The notes beneath the pieces are model-generated. The model worked only from the letters and a program-made list of their open reading frames with translations, had not been told where the DNA came from and made no database searches. 64,000 nt of DNA, from assembly GCF_000238355.1 (NCBI RefSeq), contig NZ_AHCA01000011.1, positions 1-64,000 of the forward strand, given 5' to 3'. This document shows, in pieces, positions 8,380-17,356 of this stretch (position 1 is its first letter; the number at the start of each line of letters is the position of its first letter). This stretch comes from Pseudoalteromonas haloplanktis ATCC 14393 (GTDB lineage: Bacteria > Pseudomonadota > Gammaproteobacteria > Enterobacterales > Alteromonadaceae). The position numbers and the translations under genes were made by a program.

Positions 8380-8979
8380 TTAATACGCAACTTCGATTTG
8401 AAAAGTGCCAGCATAAACACCGTCAGCATACGTTTTGCTAGTTACTTTGTTAGATGTTTTTAACGTTGCGCCAATATTAAATGACACCGTGCCATCCTGC
8501 CCCACTTGTAGATTAGGTGTGCCAGGCGTATAGGGAGCGTTATTATTATCCCCACTGGTGATCACATAATTCCAATCGCCAATAGTAAAATCAGGACGGT
8601 CAGTATCTTGCCCATTCTCAAACTCTAAATTTGTTTTAATTGGATCAATAATTGTTAATACCGCACTTGGTACTGCTTCTGATACTGTAAAAGAGGCAGG
8701 CTCACCGTCTTCGATAATCGCAAATAATGCACTAGCAGTATTATTTTTACTCTCTGAAATAGGGCTTGCGTCAGGAGTAGCGCTTACCACAAGTTCAGCA
8801 ATATCAGTACCTGCTGGATCGGCAACCGCACGAACGGTACCAAAATTTAAATCAGTATCTTTAGTTAATACAACGGCATTTTGTACCGTTACCTCTGCTC
8901 GAAACGTCTCGGTAGCAGATATCGCACTAAAAGGCACAGCTAAGATGCTTACAGCAAGTAATGGAAAAGATAATTTCAT
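8380..8979 (-). CDS. DUF4402-type pilin-like major subunit
   Basis: A 199-residue secreted protein: signal peptide cleaved after about residue 22 (AISA/TET), an N-terminal strand EVTVQNAVVLTKD, then LNFGTVRAV, a Ser/Asn-rich variable centre and a C-terminal GATLKTSNKVTSKTYADGVYAGTFQIEVAY-type ending. This fits DUF4402 subunits. It is the first gene after a good sigma-70-like promoter (9023-9051) with AAGGAC before the ATG, so it is probably the most abundant subunit. The acidic, cysteine-free mature sequence is typical of structural pilins that rely on strand exchange. Confidence 0.7.
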   Translation of the reverse strand: MKLSFPLLAVSILAVPFSAISATETFRAEVTVQNAVVLTKDTDLNFGTVRAVADPAGTDIAELVVSATPDASPISESKNNTASALFAIIEDGEPASFTVSEAVPSAVLTIIDPIKTNLEFENGQDTDRPDFTIGDWNYVITSGDNNNAPYTPGTPNLQVGQDGTVSFNIGATLKTSNKVTSKTYADGVYAGTFQIEVAY

Positions 8980-9022
8980 ATTAAGTCCTTATAAGAATTG
9001 GGATATTACCGTATTTGGCCCC

Positions 9023-9051
9023 ATCATAATTTTTATCGACACTTAGAACAA
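9023..9051 (-). promoter_or_regulatory. Sigma-70-like promoter for the pilin-like operon
   Basis: On the minus strand TTGTTC (9046-9051) and TATGAT (9023-9028) are separated by exactly 17 bases. They lie 44 bases before the start of the first DUF4402 gene, giving a leader of about 37 nt. This indicates that the operon can be transcribed separately from the upstream SPOR-like lipoprotein gene. Confidence 0.6.
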
Positions 9052-9098
9052 TTACTTTAAGCTTAATTACTAAAAAATCAGATAAATAACTTATTTTA

Positions 9099-9740
9099 TT
9101 ACAAAAGCTGACCAACAAATGGGGCACTGATACACTTGTGCCCTAAATTTTGCGCTAAAGAACAAAACAGATTCGCCTCTGTATAATTTTTGAATGGCCC
9201 AACACGTAGCCCATATAAAGTAACGCCTTTATTTTGACGCTCAGTCATTACAAAATCTAATTGGCTAAATGCTTGAGGGTATTCACGCTGTAACCTTGCT
9301 ATTTGTGTTCTTACTATTTCCGGCTTTAGATAAAGTCCGAGCTGAGCTCCAGGTAAAGAATCACTTGAATATGGCTGTTCATTACTTGCAGCTAATTGAG
9401 TTTGCTCTTTTGACTTGATATCAGCTCCAGGTGCTATGATATCATCCCGACTGTGCACGGCTGCGGTACTCGCTTGGCGTAGTACTACTGGGTTTTCAGC
9501 TATTTCGGTGTTAGACGAAAGTGCCATGATTAGCAATTGTAAGTCTGCTTCCATTGCAGCTAAACGCTCGATACTCTCTTGTTGTGAATGCCATTGCTGA
9601 ACATACTCTTTGACTTGTTGATCTGATATTAATGCTGGTTTTTTTTCAGGCTCGTGCGCTTTGCTACTGCACCCGTTTAGCAAAATAGTTATGGTGATCA
9701 ATGCAATTGTAGGCCAAGCTTGCTTTTTTAAACACATCAT
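9099..9740 (-). CDS. SPOR-like lipoprotein upstream of the pilin genes
   Basis: A 213-residue predicted lipoprotein with lipobox LNGC (Cys 24). A helical stretch (VKEYVQQWHSQQESIERLAAMEADLQLLIMAL) parallels the one in the other SPOR-like lipoprotein, suggesting the two are paralogues. The C-terminal domain begins near GAQLGLYL and contains KGVTLYGLRVGPFKNYTEANLFC, followed by CSLAQNLGHKC, again a C-x9-C pair. The frame extends to a TTG at 9764, but two ATGs at 9740 and 9737 give a normal signal peptide. It lies 119 bases upstream of the first pilin-like gene, beyond that gene's own promoter, and flanks the locus on the side opposite its paralogue. Confidence 0.7.
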   Translation of the reverse strand: MMCLKKQAWPTIALITITILLNGCSSKAHEPEKKPALISDQQVKEYVQQWHSQQESIERLAAMEADLQLLIMALSSNTEIAENPVVLRQASTAAVHSRDDIIAPGADIKSKEQTQLAASNEQPYSSDSLPGAQLGLYLKPEIVRTQIARLQREYPQAFSQLDFVMTERQNKGVTLYGLRVGPFKNYTEANLFCSLAQNLGHKCISAPFVGQLL

Positions 9741-9814
9741 TTTTTGCACATCATGAAATAACAATGCTGTATTGTAAGCAAAGTAAGTGCCAGTTTCAGT
9801 ATTTTAGATCATAA

Positions 9815-9839
9815 AAAAAGTGCCATACTGGCACTTTTT
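9815..9839. terminator. Terminator between galU and the pilus locus
   Basis: AGTGCCA and TGGCACT form a stem with loop TAC, flanked by an A-run on one side and a T-run on the other. It is well placed to end galU transcripts on the minus strand (seven T residues follow the stem in that direction). Confidence 0.75.
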
Positions 9840-9861
9840 AAATTGGATTAGCTAAATAAAC

Positions 9862-10740
9862 TTAAACTAAGGTTTTAATAAAGTCACTAAGCTCATCTTT
9901 AAACTCATCACGACGTAATGCAAATTCAATAGTCGCTTTTAAGTAACCTAACTTGCTGCCACAATCATGACTACGGCCTTTAATGGCGTATGCATCAACG
10001 GCTTCTTTGTCCATTAACATGGCAATAGCGTCGGTAAGTTGAATTTCATCACCTGCCCCAGCTGGGGTTTTCGCAAGTAATGGCCAAATGTTTTTACTTA
10101 AAACATAGCGTCCTACAACAGCTAGGTTTGATGGCGCCGAATGCACGGGGGGTTTTTCCACCATATTTTTAATCGGTGCGCTATGCCCTTGTTCTAGCGT
10201 AGCTTCACCTAAGTCAACCACACCAAATTTATCAACATCTTGCATTGGTACTGGCTCAACCATAATTTGGCTGTGTGCGGTTTCATTAAAATGCGCGATC
10301 ATTTCTGCAAGGTTGTCTTTATGCAGATCGCTTTCTACATCATCAATAATCACATCAGGTAAAATAACCACAAATGGCTCATTGCCAATAATAGGGGCCG
10401 CGCAGTTAATCGCATGACCTAAGCCTTTTGCTTCACCTTGGCGAACATGGATTATAGTCACGTCCTTAGGGCAAATAGCTTGTACTTCTGCAAGTAATTG
10501 GCGTTTTACGCGTTTTTCTAACGTCGCTTCAAGCTCAAAACTGGTATCAAAATGGTTTTCGATCGAGTTTTTACTAGAGTGAGTCACTAAAACGATTTCT
10601 TTAATACCTGCAGCAACGGCTTCATTTACTACATACTGGATCAGTGGTTTATCTACAACCGGTAACATTTCTTTTGGGATAGCTTTCGTTGCTGGCAACA
10701 TGCGGGTACCAAGTCCTGCAACGGGGATCACTGCTTTCAT
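9862..10740 (-). CDS. galU: UTP-glucose-1-phosphate uridylyltransferase GalU
   Basis: A 292-residue cytoplasmic enzyme that makes UDP-glucose from UTP and glucose-1-phosphate, feeding lipopolysaccharide, capsule and other glycan synthesis. The nucleotide-binding start VIPVAGLGTRMLPATKAIPKEMLP, the LPDVIIDD metal site and the MVEKP sugar-binding segment are all present, and the length is normal for bacterial GalU. The start has AAGGA eight bases upstream. It is a separate unit between a strong terminator and thyA. Confidence 0.95.
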   Translation of the reverse strand: MKAVIPVAGLGTRMLPATKAIPKEMLPVVDKPLIQYVVNEAVAAGIKEIVLVTHSSKNSIENHFDTSFELEATLEKRVKRQLLAEVQAICPKDVTIIHVRQGEAKGLGHAINCAAPIIGNEPFVVILPDVIIDDVESDLHKDNLAEMIAHFNETAHSQIMVEPVPMQDVDKFGVVDLGEATLEQGHSAPIKNMVEKPPVHSAPSNLAVVGRYVLSKNIWPLLAKTPAGAGDEIQLTDAIAMLMDKEAVDAYAIKGRSHDCGSKLGYLKATIEFALRRDEFKDELSDFIKTLV

Positions 10741-10775
10741 AATATTTTTCCTTAAATAGTAACTATATTTAATGA

Positions 10776-11627
10776 TTATACCGAAAATGGATATTTAATT
10801 GCGTCATGGCATTGGTAACCATGTACTTCAAAATCATCACGGGTTACCCAAGTCTCAATGTCTTCAAGTGATTTAATATCTGGGTTGATAGTCAGAGTCG
10901 GTGATGCAAATGGTTCGCGCTGTAACTGTACATCACGCATTAATTCAAGCTGATTTTCATAAATATGTGCATTCACAATTTTATGATAGGCCTTGCCCGC
11001 TTTATGTCCAGTAATTTGCGCAACCAAAGCAAGTAAAACAAAGCATTGAATTTGGTTGAAATTTAAGCCTAGCGGTACATCACAACTACGCTGATATGAC
11101 GTTAAGTAAAGTGTATCACCAAGAAGTGAGAATGTATGAGTATGCATGCATGGACGCAAACAGCCTAAATCGAATTCTCCCGGATTATAAAAGGTGATAA
11201 TTTCACCCCGGTCATCAACCCCATTTTTTAAATTATCAATAACCTTTTTTAACTGATCTAAAGGTGTGCCATCTGGACGCTGCCACTCTCGAGCTTGTAC
11301 GCCATATACACGCCCCATGTCATCCTCACCTTTGCGGTTTGGATTATTTAACCAGGCTTGGTTTTCATTGGCATTAGCATCCCAAGTCATACAGCCAATG
11401 TCGCGAAATTGCGCGGCACTGCTATAACCACGCAAATAACCTAAAAGCTCAGCAATAGCGGCTTTGTAATAGCTTTTTCGGGTGGTGATCATCGGGAACT
11501 TGTTATTGGCTACATCGTATTCAAGCTCCGCATTAATAACCGTTAAGCAACGCGTTCCTGTCCGTTTATTTTCGACCCAGATACCTTCATCAACAATGCG
11601 CTGACATAACTCTAAATATTGTTTCAT
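10776..11627 (-). CDS. thyA: Thymidylate synthase
   Basis: A 283-residue folate-dependent thymidylate synthase that converts dUMP to dTMP. The catalytic nucleophile is C160 in LRPCMHTHTF; the phosphate-binding QRSCDVPLG and folate-binding FNQIQ and DAIKYPFSV segments are present. It has the longer form seen in Vibrio and relatives (about 283 residues, against 264 in E. coli). The reading frame extends to 11657, but the ATG at 11627, 13 bases after the lgt stop, gives the usual N-terminus MKQYLELC. It is last of rppH-ptsP-(tauE)-lgt-thyA. Confidence 0.95.
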   Translation of the reverse strand: MKQYLELCQRIVDEGIWVENKRTGTRCLTVINAELEYDVANNKFPMITTRKSYYKAAIAELLGYLRGYSSAAQFRDIGCMTWDANANENQAWLNNPNRKGEDDMGRVYGVQAREWQRPDGTPLDQLKKVIDNLKNGVDDRGEIITFYNPGEFDLGCLRPCMHTHTFSLLGDTLYLTSYQRSCDVPLGLNFNQIQCFVLLALVAQITGHKAGKAYHKIVNAHIYENQLELMRDVQLQREPFASPTLTINPDIKSLEDIETWVTRDDFEVHGYQCHDAIKYPFSV

Positions 11628-11640
11628 TTTTGACTTCTTT

Positions 11641-12444
11641 TTATGCTTTGGTTGCAACAGTAGGTTGTGGCTTTTTATACGCCCATATTATCAAACCAAG
11701 GCCTGCAATGACCATTGGCAATGACAATATTTGCCCCATAGAAATAAAGCCGCCAAACAAACCTAAATGAGCATCGGGTTCACGTACATATTCAACGCAG
11801 AATCTAAATACACCGTAACCGAGCAAAAATAATCCACCAACACTACCAGCTGGGCGCGGTTTTTTGGTAAATACATATAAAATAATAAACAGCACTAAGC
11901 CTTCTAAAAACGCTTCATACAATTGTGATGGGTGACGTGCAAGCGGCCCGCCAGTAGGAAACACCATACCCCAAGGTACGTCGGTTGTTCTGCCCCACAA
12001 TTCACCGTTTATAAAATTGCCAATCCGTCCTGCCAATAAACCAACAGGCACGAGTGGTGCAACAAAATCGCCTACTGCTAATAATTGTTTTTTGCGGGTC
12101 CAAGCAAAAATACAAATGGCTGTGATAACCCCTAACGTACCGCCATGAAATGACATGCCACCTTGATCGATTCTGAATAAGTAAAGTGGATTTTCTATAA
12201 AATAACTAAACTGATAAAACAATACATAACCAACACGCCCACCAAGAATAACCCCCAGCATGCCGTAAAAAAGTAAATCACTGACTTCTTCTTTTGTCCA
12301 ACCAGAGTTTGGTTTGGCTGCTTGTCTATTTGCCCACCACATTGCAAAGGCAAAACCAATTAAATACATTAAACCGTACCAACGTACGCTTAGAGGACCA
12401 ACCGAAAAGATGACCGGATCGATCTCTGGGAATTCAAGAGCCAT
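11641..12444 (-). CDS. lgt: Prolipoprotein diacylglyceryl transferase
   Basis: A 267-residue inner-membrane enzyme that transfers diacylglycerol to the lipobox cysteine, the first step of lipoprotein maturation, and so is needed by the many lipoproteins in this window. It has about seven transmembrane helices, the signature GRIGNFINGELWGR containing the essential Arg and Asn, and RHPSQLYEA. The lgt-thyA order matches E. coli. AAGGT precedes the ATG. Confidence 0.95.
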   Translation of the reverse strand: MALEFPEIDPVIFSVGPLSVRWYGLMYLIGFAFAMWWANRQAAKPNSGWTKEEVSDLLFYGMLGVILGGRVGYVLFYQFSYFIENPLYLFRIDQGGMSFHGGTLGVITAICIFAWTRKKQLLAVGDFVAPLVPVGLLAGRIGNFINGELWGRTTDVPWGMVFPTGGPLARHPSQLYEAFLEGLVLFIILYVFTKKPRPAGSVGGLFLLGYGVFRFCVEYVREPDAHLGLFGGFISMGQILSLPMVIAGLGLIIWAYKKPQPTVATKA

Positions 12445-12456
12445 ATAAATTAAACC

Positions 12457-13266
12457 TTAACTAAAAACCATTTGAAGCGCGATAATAACCAATAACACCG
12501 CGAACACTTTTTTTATCGTTGAAACGGGTAAATAATGCGTTGCTTTGGCCCCTACTGGCGCCATAAACCACGACGTTATTACTATACCTAATAATACAGG
12601 TAAATACACAAAACCTGCAAAGCCATGTTGTAAATCGGTAACTTGCCAGCCCGCGCTGATGTAGCCAACAGATCCAAATAGCGCGATCACAATGCCGCAC
12701 GCTGCCGCACAGCCTATGGCTTTTTTAATATCGACCGAAAAATAATGCAGTAACGGTACAATCAATGCGCCACCGCCAATTCCAATTAAGCCCGAGAGGC
12801 CCCCCATTAAGGCACTAACAGCGCCAAGAAGAGTGCGGCTTGGCATAGCTTTAGTAGCAACTGCTTTATTACGGGCAGATAACACCATACGGGCTGCAAT
12901 AAACACGACACTGATAGCAAAGATGATACGTAATAGTTGTTCTGGAATTAAACTGGCTGCAAAACCGCTGATCAAAGCACCGACACCAACACCCGTCATA
13001 ACCCAAGGCGCGATGTCCCAGGGCACATTATTGTTTTTATGATGAGCTAATGCAGATGACGTAGACGTGAATAAAATCGATGCGAGCGAGGTGGCAATAG
13101 CAGTTATGAGAACATGCTCAACCGCCACAACATCAAAATTCACGAGTAACGCACTGAGCACGGGCACAATAATCAAGCCACCACCAATGCCTAATAACCC
13201 CGCTAAAAACCCAACCACACAACCTAATAACGCGCAGCTGAGGATCAGTATGATTAAATCATGCAT
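12457..13266 (-). CDS. TauE/SafE-family sulfite/anion exporter
   Basis: A 269-residue polytopic membrane protein with the two-fold repeat of the TauE/SafE family: GFLAGLLGIGGGLIIVPVL near the N-terminus and GGLSGLIGIGGGALIVPLL near residue 160. The family exports sulfite, sulfoacetate or other organosulfur anions; the substrate here cannot be read. It lies between ptsP and lgt, 12 bases from lgt, and so interrupts the enterobacterial ptsP-lgt pair. AAGAG precedes the ATG. Confidence 0.85.
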   Translation of the reverse strand: MHDLIILILSCALLGCVVGFLAGLLGIGGGLIIVPVLSALLVNFDVVAVEHVLITAIATSLASILFTSTSSALAHHKNNNVPWDIAPWVMTGVGVGALISGFAASLIPEQLLRIIFAISVVFIAARMVLSARNKAVATKAMPSRTLLGAVSALMGGLSGLIGIGGGALIVPLLHYFSVDIKKAIGCAAACGIVIALFGSVGYISAGWQVTDLQHGFAGFVYLPVLLGIVITSWFMAPVGAKATHYLPVSTIKKVFAVLLVIIALQMVFS

Positions 13267-13344
13267 AGCAAACTCTTATATTTAAATTGTTATATGCATA
13301 TACTAATCGATTATATCTAATCTTTACAGTACTCGTTTAGGTAA

Positions 13345-15618
13345 CTAAGATGCCTGATTAGGGGTATAAAACAGCTCCCCTAATTGATGTTCAATCATAA
13401 AGTTACGTGTAAGCCTAAGCACTTGTTTTGCTGTAGATTGTGCTAAACACTCAGCTAGCAATACTTCCATATCACTGGCTTTTAAACGTCTTAACACCCA
13501 CTTCACTTTACTTAAGGAAGAATAGTTCATACTCAAACGGCGATATCCCATAGCAATGAGTAATATTGCTCCCTCTGGATCACCACCTAATTCTCCACAT
13601 AAACTAAATGACATTTCATTTTGCTGACACTCGGTAGCTACTTTTTGCAATACTCTTAATACTGCCGGATGATAGGGATTAAATAAGTCAGCTACGCGGG
13701 CGTTAGAGCGATCAACGGCGAGTAAATATTGCGTTAAATCGTTACTCCCTACAGAACAAAAATCGACCTTATTAGCCCACTCTGGCAGCATAAATACACT
13801 TGATGGCACTTCTAGCATCACGCCAATTTCGGGACGCTCAATCGCTTGCTCTGGGTATTGCTCTGCAAGCTCAAAATAAGCCTGCTCTAATAGTGCTAAA
13901 GATTCATCGACTTCTTCTGTACCGCTGATCATAGGCAGCATTATTTTTAAATTGCCCAAACCTATATTGGCTTTTACCATTGCTTTGAGCTGATCTAAAA
14001 ATAACTCAGGGTGATCTAAGGTAACGCGAATACCACGCCAGCCTAAAAATGGGTTTTCTTCTGTTATATCAAAGTAATCAAGTACTTTGTCTCCCCCAAT
14101 GTCGAGGGTACGCATTACAACAGGCTCAGGGTGATAACTAGCTAAAACTTCGCGATACCAGTTTTCTTGTTCTATTTGTGACGGGAACTGGCCTTTTTGC
14201 ATAAACCAAGCTTCGGTTCGGTATAAACCTACGCCATCACACACTTTGGTGTTGGCTTTTTCAGTATTGAGATCCAAACCTGCATTGAGTAATAAACTAA
14301 TATGTTCACCATCCAATGTCACCGCATCACACTCTTGTTCAGCTATAAATTTATCATTTAATAGACTTTCCTGGTGTTGCAGTTGTAAGTATTCAGCTTG
14401 TAACATTTGCGAGGGTGAAATATACAACCGCCCTGCATAGGCATCCAAAATCATTGCTTTGCCATCAAACTGCAACAGGGGTAAGTCTTCAATCCCCCAA
14501 ATTGCAGGGATCCCCATAGCACGAGTTAAAATTGACGCATGACTATTTGCAGCACCGTTAACACTCACCACGCCAACCAAGTGCCCTTTTGGTACTTCAG
14601 CCAACATAGCTGGTGTTAAGGTATTAGCGATAAGTACCGTATCTTTGGGAAAACTTTTTACCGCATGCTCGGTATTAACAAGGTGATGTAATACTCGCAA
14701 ACCAATGTCTTTCACATCAACAGCACGCTCTTTTATATAAGGGTCCTGCATAGCATTAAATTGCGAAATTAAACGTTCAATAACTATTTTTAGAGCGCTC
14801 TTTGCACACCAGCCTTCTTGCAGCTGCGCTTCAACATTCTGCCCCAAACTTCTAGCATCGAGTAGTTGCTGATACACATCAAAAACAGCCAGTGCTTCTT
14901 TAGGAATTGAGTCACTTAATGTCATTGATAAGGTATTAAACTCTTTACGAGTTGCAGCAACCGCTTGAGTAAATAAACGACGCTGCTCAGTGCTGTTTTC
15001 GTCTTTTTTTAACTCAATGGACTTAAAATCAAGTTTTGGAAGAACAACAAATGCTTGCCCAATCGCAATCCCTGGTGCACTCGAAACTCCTTTAAGAACA
15101 GAAGTTTGATGGGAAAATTCATCTTGGCGTAGTACTTCTTTAATTTCCGCATGCGCTAATTGTGAGGCAAGTTGAGCAGATAAAGTAATTAAAAATGACT
15201 CTTCGTCTTGGCTAAATACACGGGCAATTTTTTGCTGTACAACAATAACCCCCAGCACTTTTTTCTGATGTACTACAGGCACAGATAAAAATGCATTATA
15301 ACCTTCTTCATTTACTTCAGGAGAGAGCTTAAAGCGCGGATGGGATTTAGCAAAAGCAATATTTATCGGCTCTTCACGTTGCGCCACTAAACCAACCAAG
15401 CCTTCAGTGAAACCGATTCTGAATTTGCCTACAGCATCAGGGTTTAGGCCCCTGGTTGCCATTAAAACGAAATTATCTTGGCTATAATCGGCAAAGTAAA
15501 TGGAGCAGCACTCAGTCTTCATGGCATCTTTCACCATTTCAACAAAACATGCCAGCGCACTATCCAAATTCGCTTGTTGCGAAACGGATTCAGCGATAGC
15601 TCTGAGTGTAGCCAGCAT
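13345..15618 (-). CDS. ptsP: Enzyme I-Ntr of the nitrogen phosphotransferase system
   Basis: A 757-residue soluble protein that takes phosphate from PEP and passes it to NPr and EIIA-Ntr, a regulatory cascade for nitrogen and potassium status. An N-terminal GAF domain (about 5-150) is followed by the PTS Enzyme I domains. The phosphorylated His is about H360 in NSHASILTRAMGIPAIWG; the PEP-binding half contains GSNDLTQY and the Cys-containing LCGELGGDP. The longest frame reaches 15705, but AAGGAG seven bases before the ATG at 15618 and the usual N-terminus MLATLRAIAESVS fix the start. It follows rppH by 16 bases, as in E. coli. Confidence 0.95.
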   Translation of the reverse strand: MLATLRAIAESVSQQANLDSALACFVEMVKDAMKTECCSIYFADYSQDNFVLMATRGLNPDAVGKFRIGFTEGLVGLVAQREEPINIAFAKSHPRFKLSPEVNEEGYNAFLSVPVVHQKKVLGVIVVQQKIARVFSQDEESFLITLSAQLASQLAHAEIKEVLRQDEFSHQTSVLKGVSSAPGIAIGQAFVVLPKLDFKSIELKKDENSTEQRRLFTQAVAATRKEFNTLSMTLSDSIPKEALAVFDVYQQLLDARSLGQNVEAQLQEGWCAKSALKIVIERLISQFNAMQDPYIKERAVDVKDIGLRVLHHLVNTEHAVKSFPKDTVLIANTLTPAMLAEVPKGHLVGVVSVNGAANSHASILTRAMGIPAIWGIEDLPLLQFDGKAMILDAYAGRLYISPSQMLQAEYLQLQHQESLLNDKFIAEQECDAVTLDGEHISLLLNAGLDLNTEKANTKVCDGVGLYRTEAWFMQKGQFPSQIEQENWYREVLASYHPEPVVMRTLDIGGDKVLDYFDITEENPFLGWRGIRVTLDHPELFLDQLKAMVKANIGLGNLKIMLPMISGTEEVDESLALLEQAYFELAEQYPEQAIERPEIGVMLEVPSSVFMLPEWANKVDFCSVGSNDLTQYLLAVDRSNARVADLFNPYHPAVLRVLQKVATECQQNEMSFSLCGELGGDPEGAILLIAMGYRRLSMNYSSLSKVKWVLRRLKASDMEVLLAECLAQSTAKQVLRLTRNFMIEHQLGELFYTPNQAS

Positions 15619-15634
15619 AATACTGCTCCTTATA

Positions 15635-16156
15635 TTATTTACCTTTGTGGCGCCATGTATCTTTTGGCTGTTCACGTTTATTAAAAGGCATCGCGAAAGG
15701 TGCAAACTCTTTCATTACACGACGATAAACATCGCGCTTGAACGAGACAACTTGCCTTACCGGATACCAATAACTAACCCATCGCCAATCATCAAACTCA
15801 GGATGATGTGTTTTTAGTAAATTTACGTCTTCGTCTTTACAACGAAGTTTAAGTAAAAACCATTTTTGTTTTTGCCCAATACACACCGGACTTGAGTCTC
15901 GGCGGATCAATCGCTTGGGTAATTTATAGCGTAACCAATGTTTTGAACTTGCAACAATTTCTACATCTTCAGGGCGTAAGCCAACTTCTTCGTGTAACTC
16001 ACGAAACATTGTCTGCTCAGCGGTTTCACCGCTATCAACTCCCCCTTGCGGAAACTGCCAAGAGTGTTGACCATAACGTCTGGCCCAAAAGACCTGTCCC
16101 TGATTATTGCAAATTACAATTCCGACATTGGCACGAAAACCTTCGGCATCAATCAC
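15635..16156 (-). CDS. rppH: RNA pyrophosphohydrolase
   Basis: A 173-residue Nudix hydrolase that removes pyrophosphate from the 5' end of triphosphorylated RNAs, triggering decay by RNase E. The Nudix box (residues 38-60) has the expected GG...GE...RELHEEVGL pattern with the catalytic glutamates. The start is GTG at 16156, with GAGG seven bases upstream; the N-terminus MIDAEGFRANVGIV matches known RppH. It is first in the rppH-ptsP operon and divergent from mutH. Confidence 0.95.
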   Translation of the reverse strand: MIDAEGFRANVGIVICNNQGQVFWARRYGQHSWQFPQGGVDSGETAEQTMFRELHEEVGLRPEDVEIVASSKHWLRYKLPKRLIRRDSSPVCIGQKQKWFLLKLRCKDEDVNLLKTHHPEFDDWRWVSYWYPVRQVVSFKRDVYRRVMKEFAPFAMPFNKREQPKDTWRHKGK

Positions 16157-16583
16157 CTTAGTGCCTCATTTGTAAGTCGATTTTTAATGATTGTTCCACA
16201 TTACCTGCGATACGGCAATCAATAATGGCAGTTTTACGCATCTTACTCACAGCTTGTGCATAACTTTAGTTTATACAGCTCATTTTGCAAACAAATCCAC
16301 AATACTAGATCTTATAACTTGCCTTTTCCACAATTTCTGTGGATAACATTGTTCATAGTTGTGTATTTATCCCTGCAAGTTTTCATTCCACTTTTAGCTC
16401 CCGTTGCTAAAACAGATTAAAACCTATAAAATTCAACAAATTAACTGCATTCTCTACTGATTTTAGTTTGCCTAAAAATACAACCAAGTCACTCTGGACA
16501 AAAAACGCCCAAACACAAAGATATCCACGGTTAAACTCTTTTGCTATCATAAGTGGTGAATTTATACAATTAAATAACGCCCT
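16157..16583. other. 427-bp divergent intergenic region, rppH-mutH
   Basis: No coding region seen. It must hold the divergent promoters of rppH and mutH. One exact DnaA-box-like nonamer, TGTGGATAA (16338-16346; reverse TTATCCACA), occurs, but there is no cluster of such boxes. Confidence 0.5.
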
Positions 16584-17255
16584 ATGCGACCGATAAAACC
16601 ACATTCAATCAATGAACTAATGCAACGTGTTAATAACATTGCAGGCCTCACTTTAGGTCAGTTAGCGAGTCAATATCAGTTTAAAACACCGGAACACTTA
16701 TTAAAGGAAAAAGGCTGGACGGGGCAATTGATTGAATATGTATTAGGAGCAACGGCAGGCTCAAAACCCACGCCAGATTTTGAAGAACTGGGTATAGAGC
16801 TAAAAACCTTACCTATTTCATACAAAGGTAAACCGCTCGAGACTACTTTTGTATCAGTTACCCCACTATTAAATGTTACAGGCATGGTTTGGCAACAAAG
16901 CACTGTTCGCAAAAAACTTAATCATGTTTTGTGGCTACCAATTTTAAGTGAGCGCGATATTGCTCCTTTTGATAGAACCATTGGCAGCGGCTTTTTATGG
17001 CAACCGACCGCTGAACAAGATGCGCAATTACAGCGTGATTGGGAAGAACAAATGGAGCTTATTGCATTAGGGCGTGTTGATGAAATTTCAGGGCACTTAG
17101 GAGATGTAATGCAAATTCGCCCAAAAGCTGCCAACAGTCGTATCGTTACCGACGCTATTGGCCCTAATGGGCAAATAATAAAAACCCTTCCCCGCGGCTT
17201 TTATTTAAAAACCAGTTTTACTGGCGAGATTTTAAGACAGCAATTTCAGCTTTAA
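16584..17255 (+). CDS. mutH: DNA mismatch repair endonuclease MutH
   Basis: A 223-residue endonuclease that nicks the unmethylated strand at hemimethylated GATC sites when activated by MutS and MutL. The catalytic triad D65, E72 and K74 lies in PDFEELGIELKTLP with the same spacing as the E. coli D70/E77/K79. Its presence implies the strain uses Dam-directed repair. It faces away from rppH, as in E. coli. No strong ribosome-binding site is visible before the ATG. Confidence 0.95.
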   Translation: MRPIKPHSINELMQRVNNIAGLTLGQLASQYQFKTPEHLLKEKGWTGQLIEYVLGATAGSKPTPDFEELGIELKTLPISYKGKPLETTFVSVTPLLNVTGMVWQQSTVRKKLNHVLWLPILSERDIAPFDRTIGSGFLWQPTAEQDAQLQRDWEEQMELIALGRVDEISGHLGDVMQIRPKAANSRIVTDAIGPNGQIIKTLPRGFYLKTSFTGEILRQQFQL

Positions 17256-17295
17256 CGCCTGAAAATGCACGAGGTAAACAAAACAATCCAACAGA

Positions 17296-17324
17296 TATAA
17301 AAAATCCCCGCTGTTGCGAGGATT
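17296..17324 (-). terminator. Terminator of eno
   Basis: AATCC-CCGC-TGTT-GCGA-GGATT (17303-17324) is an interrupted stem on the 3' side of eno, followed on the minus strand by a run of T residues (17296-17302 reversed). Its centre has one mismatch. Confidence 0.55.
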
Positions 17325-17356
17325 CTTCTAAAGTTTAAATCAGATTTTATAAAAAA

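Noticed and set aside
11628..11657. Longer N-terminus of ThyA overlapping lgt
   Set aside because: The extra residues are Lys-rich and unlike the family; the ATG at 11627 gives the normal N-terminus.
16338..16346. Replication origin marked by a DnaA box
   Set aside because: Only one exact nonamer is seen, with no cluster, no AT-rich unwinding element and no dnaA, gidA or parAB nearby.
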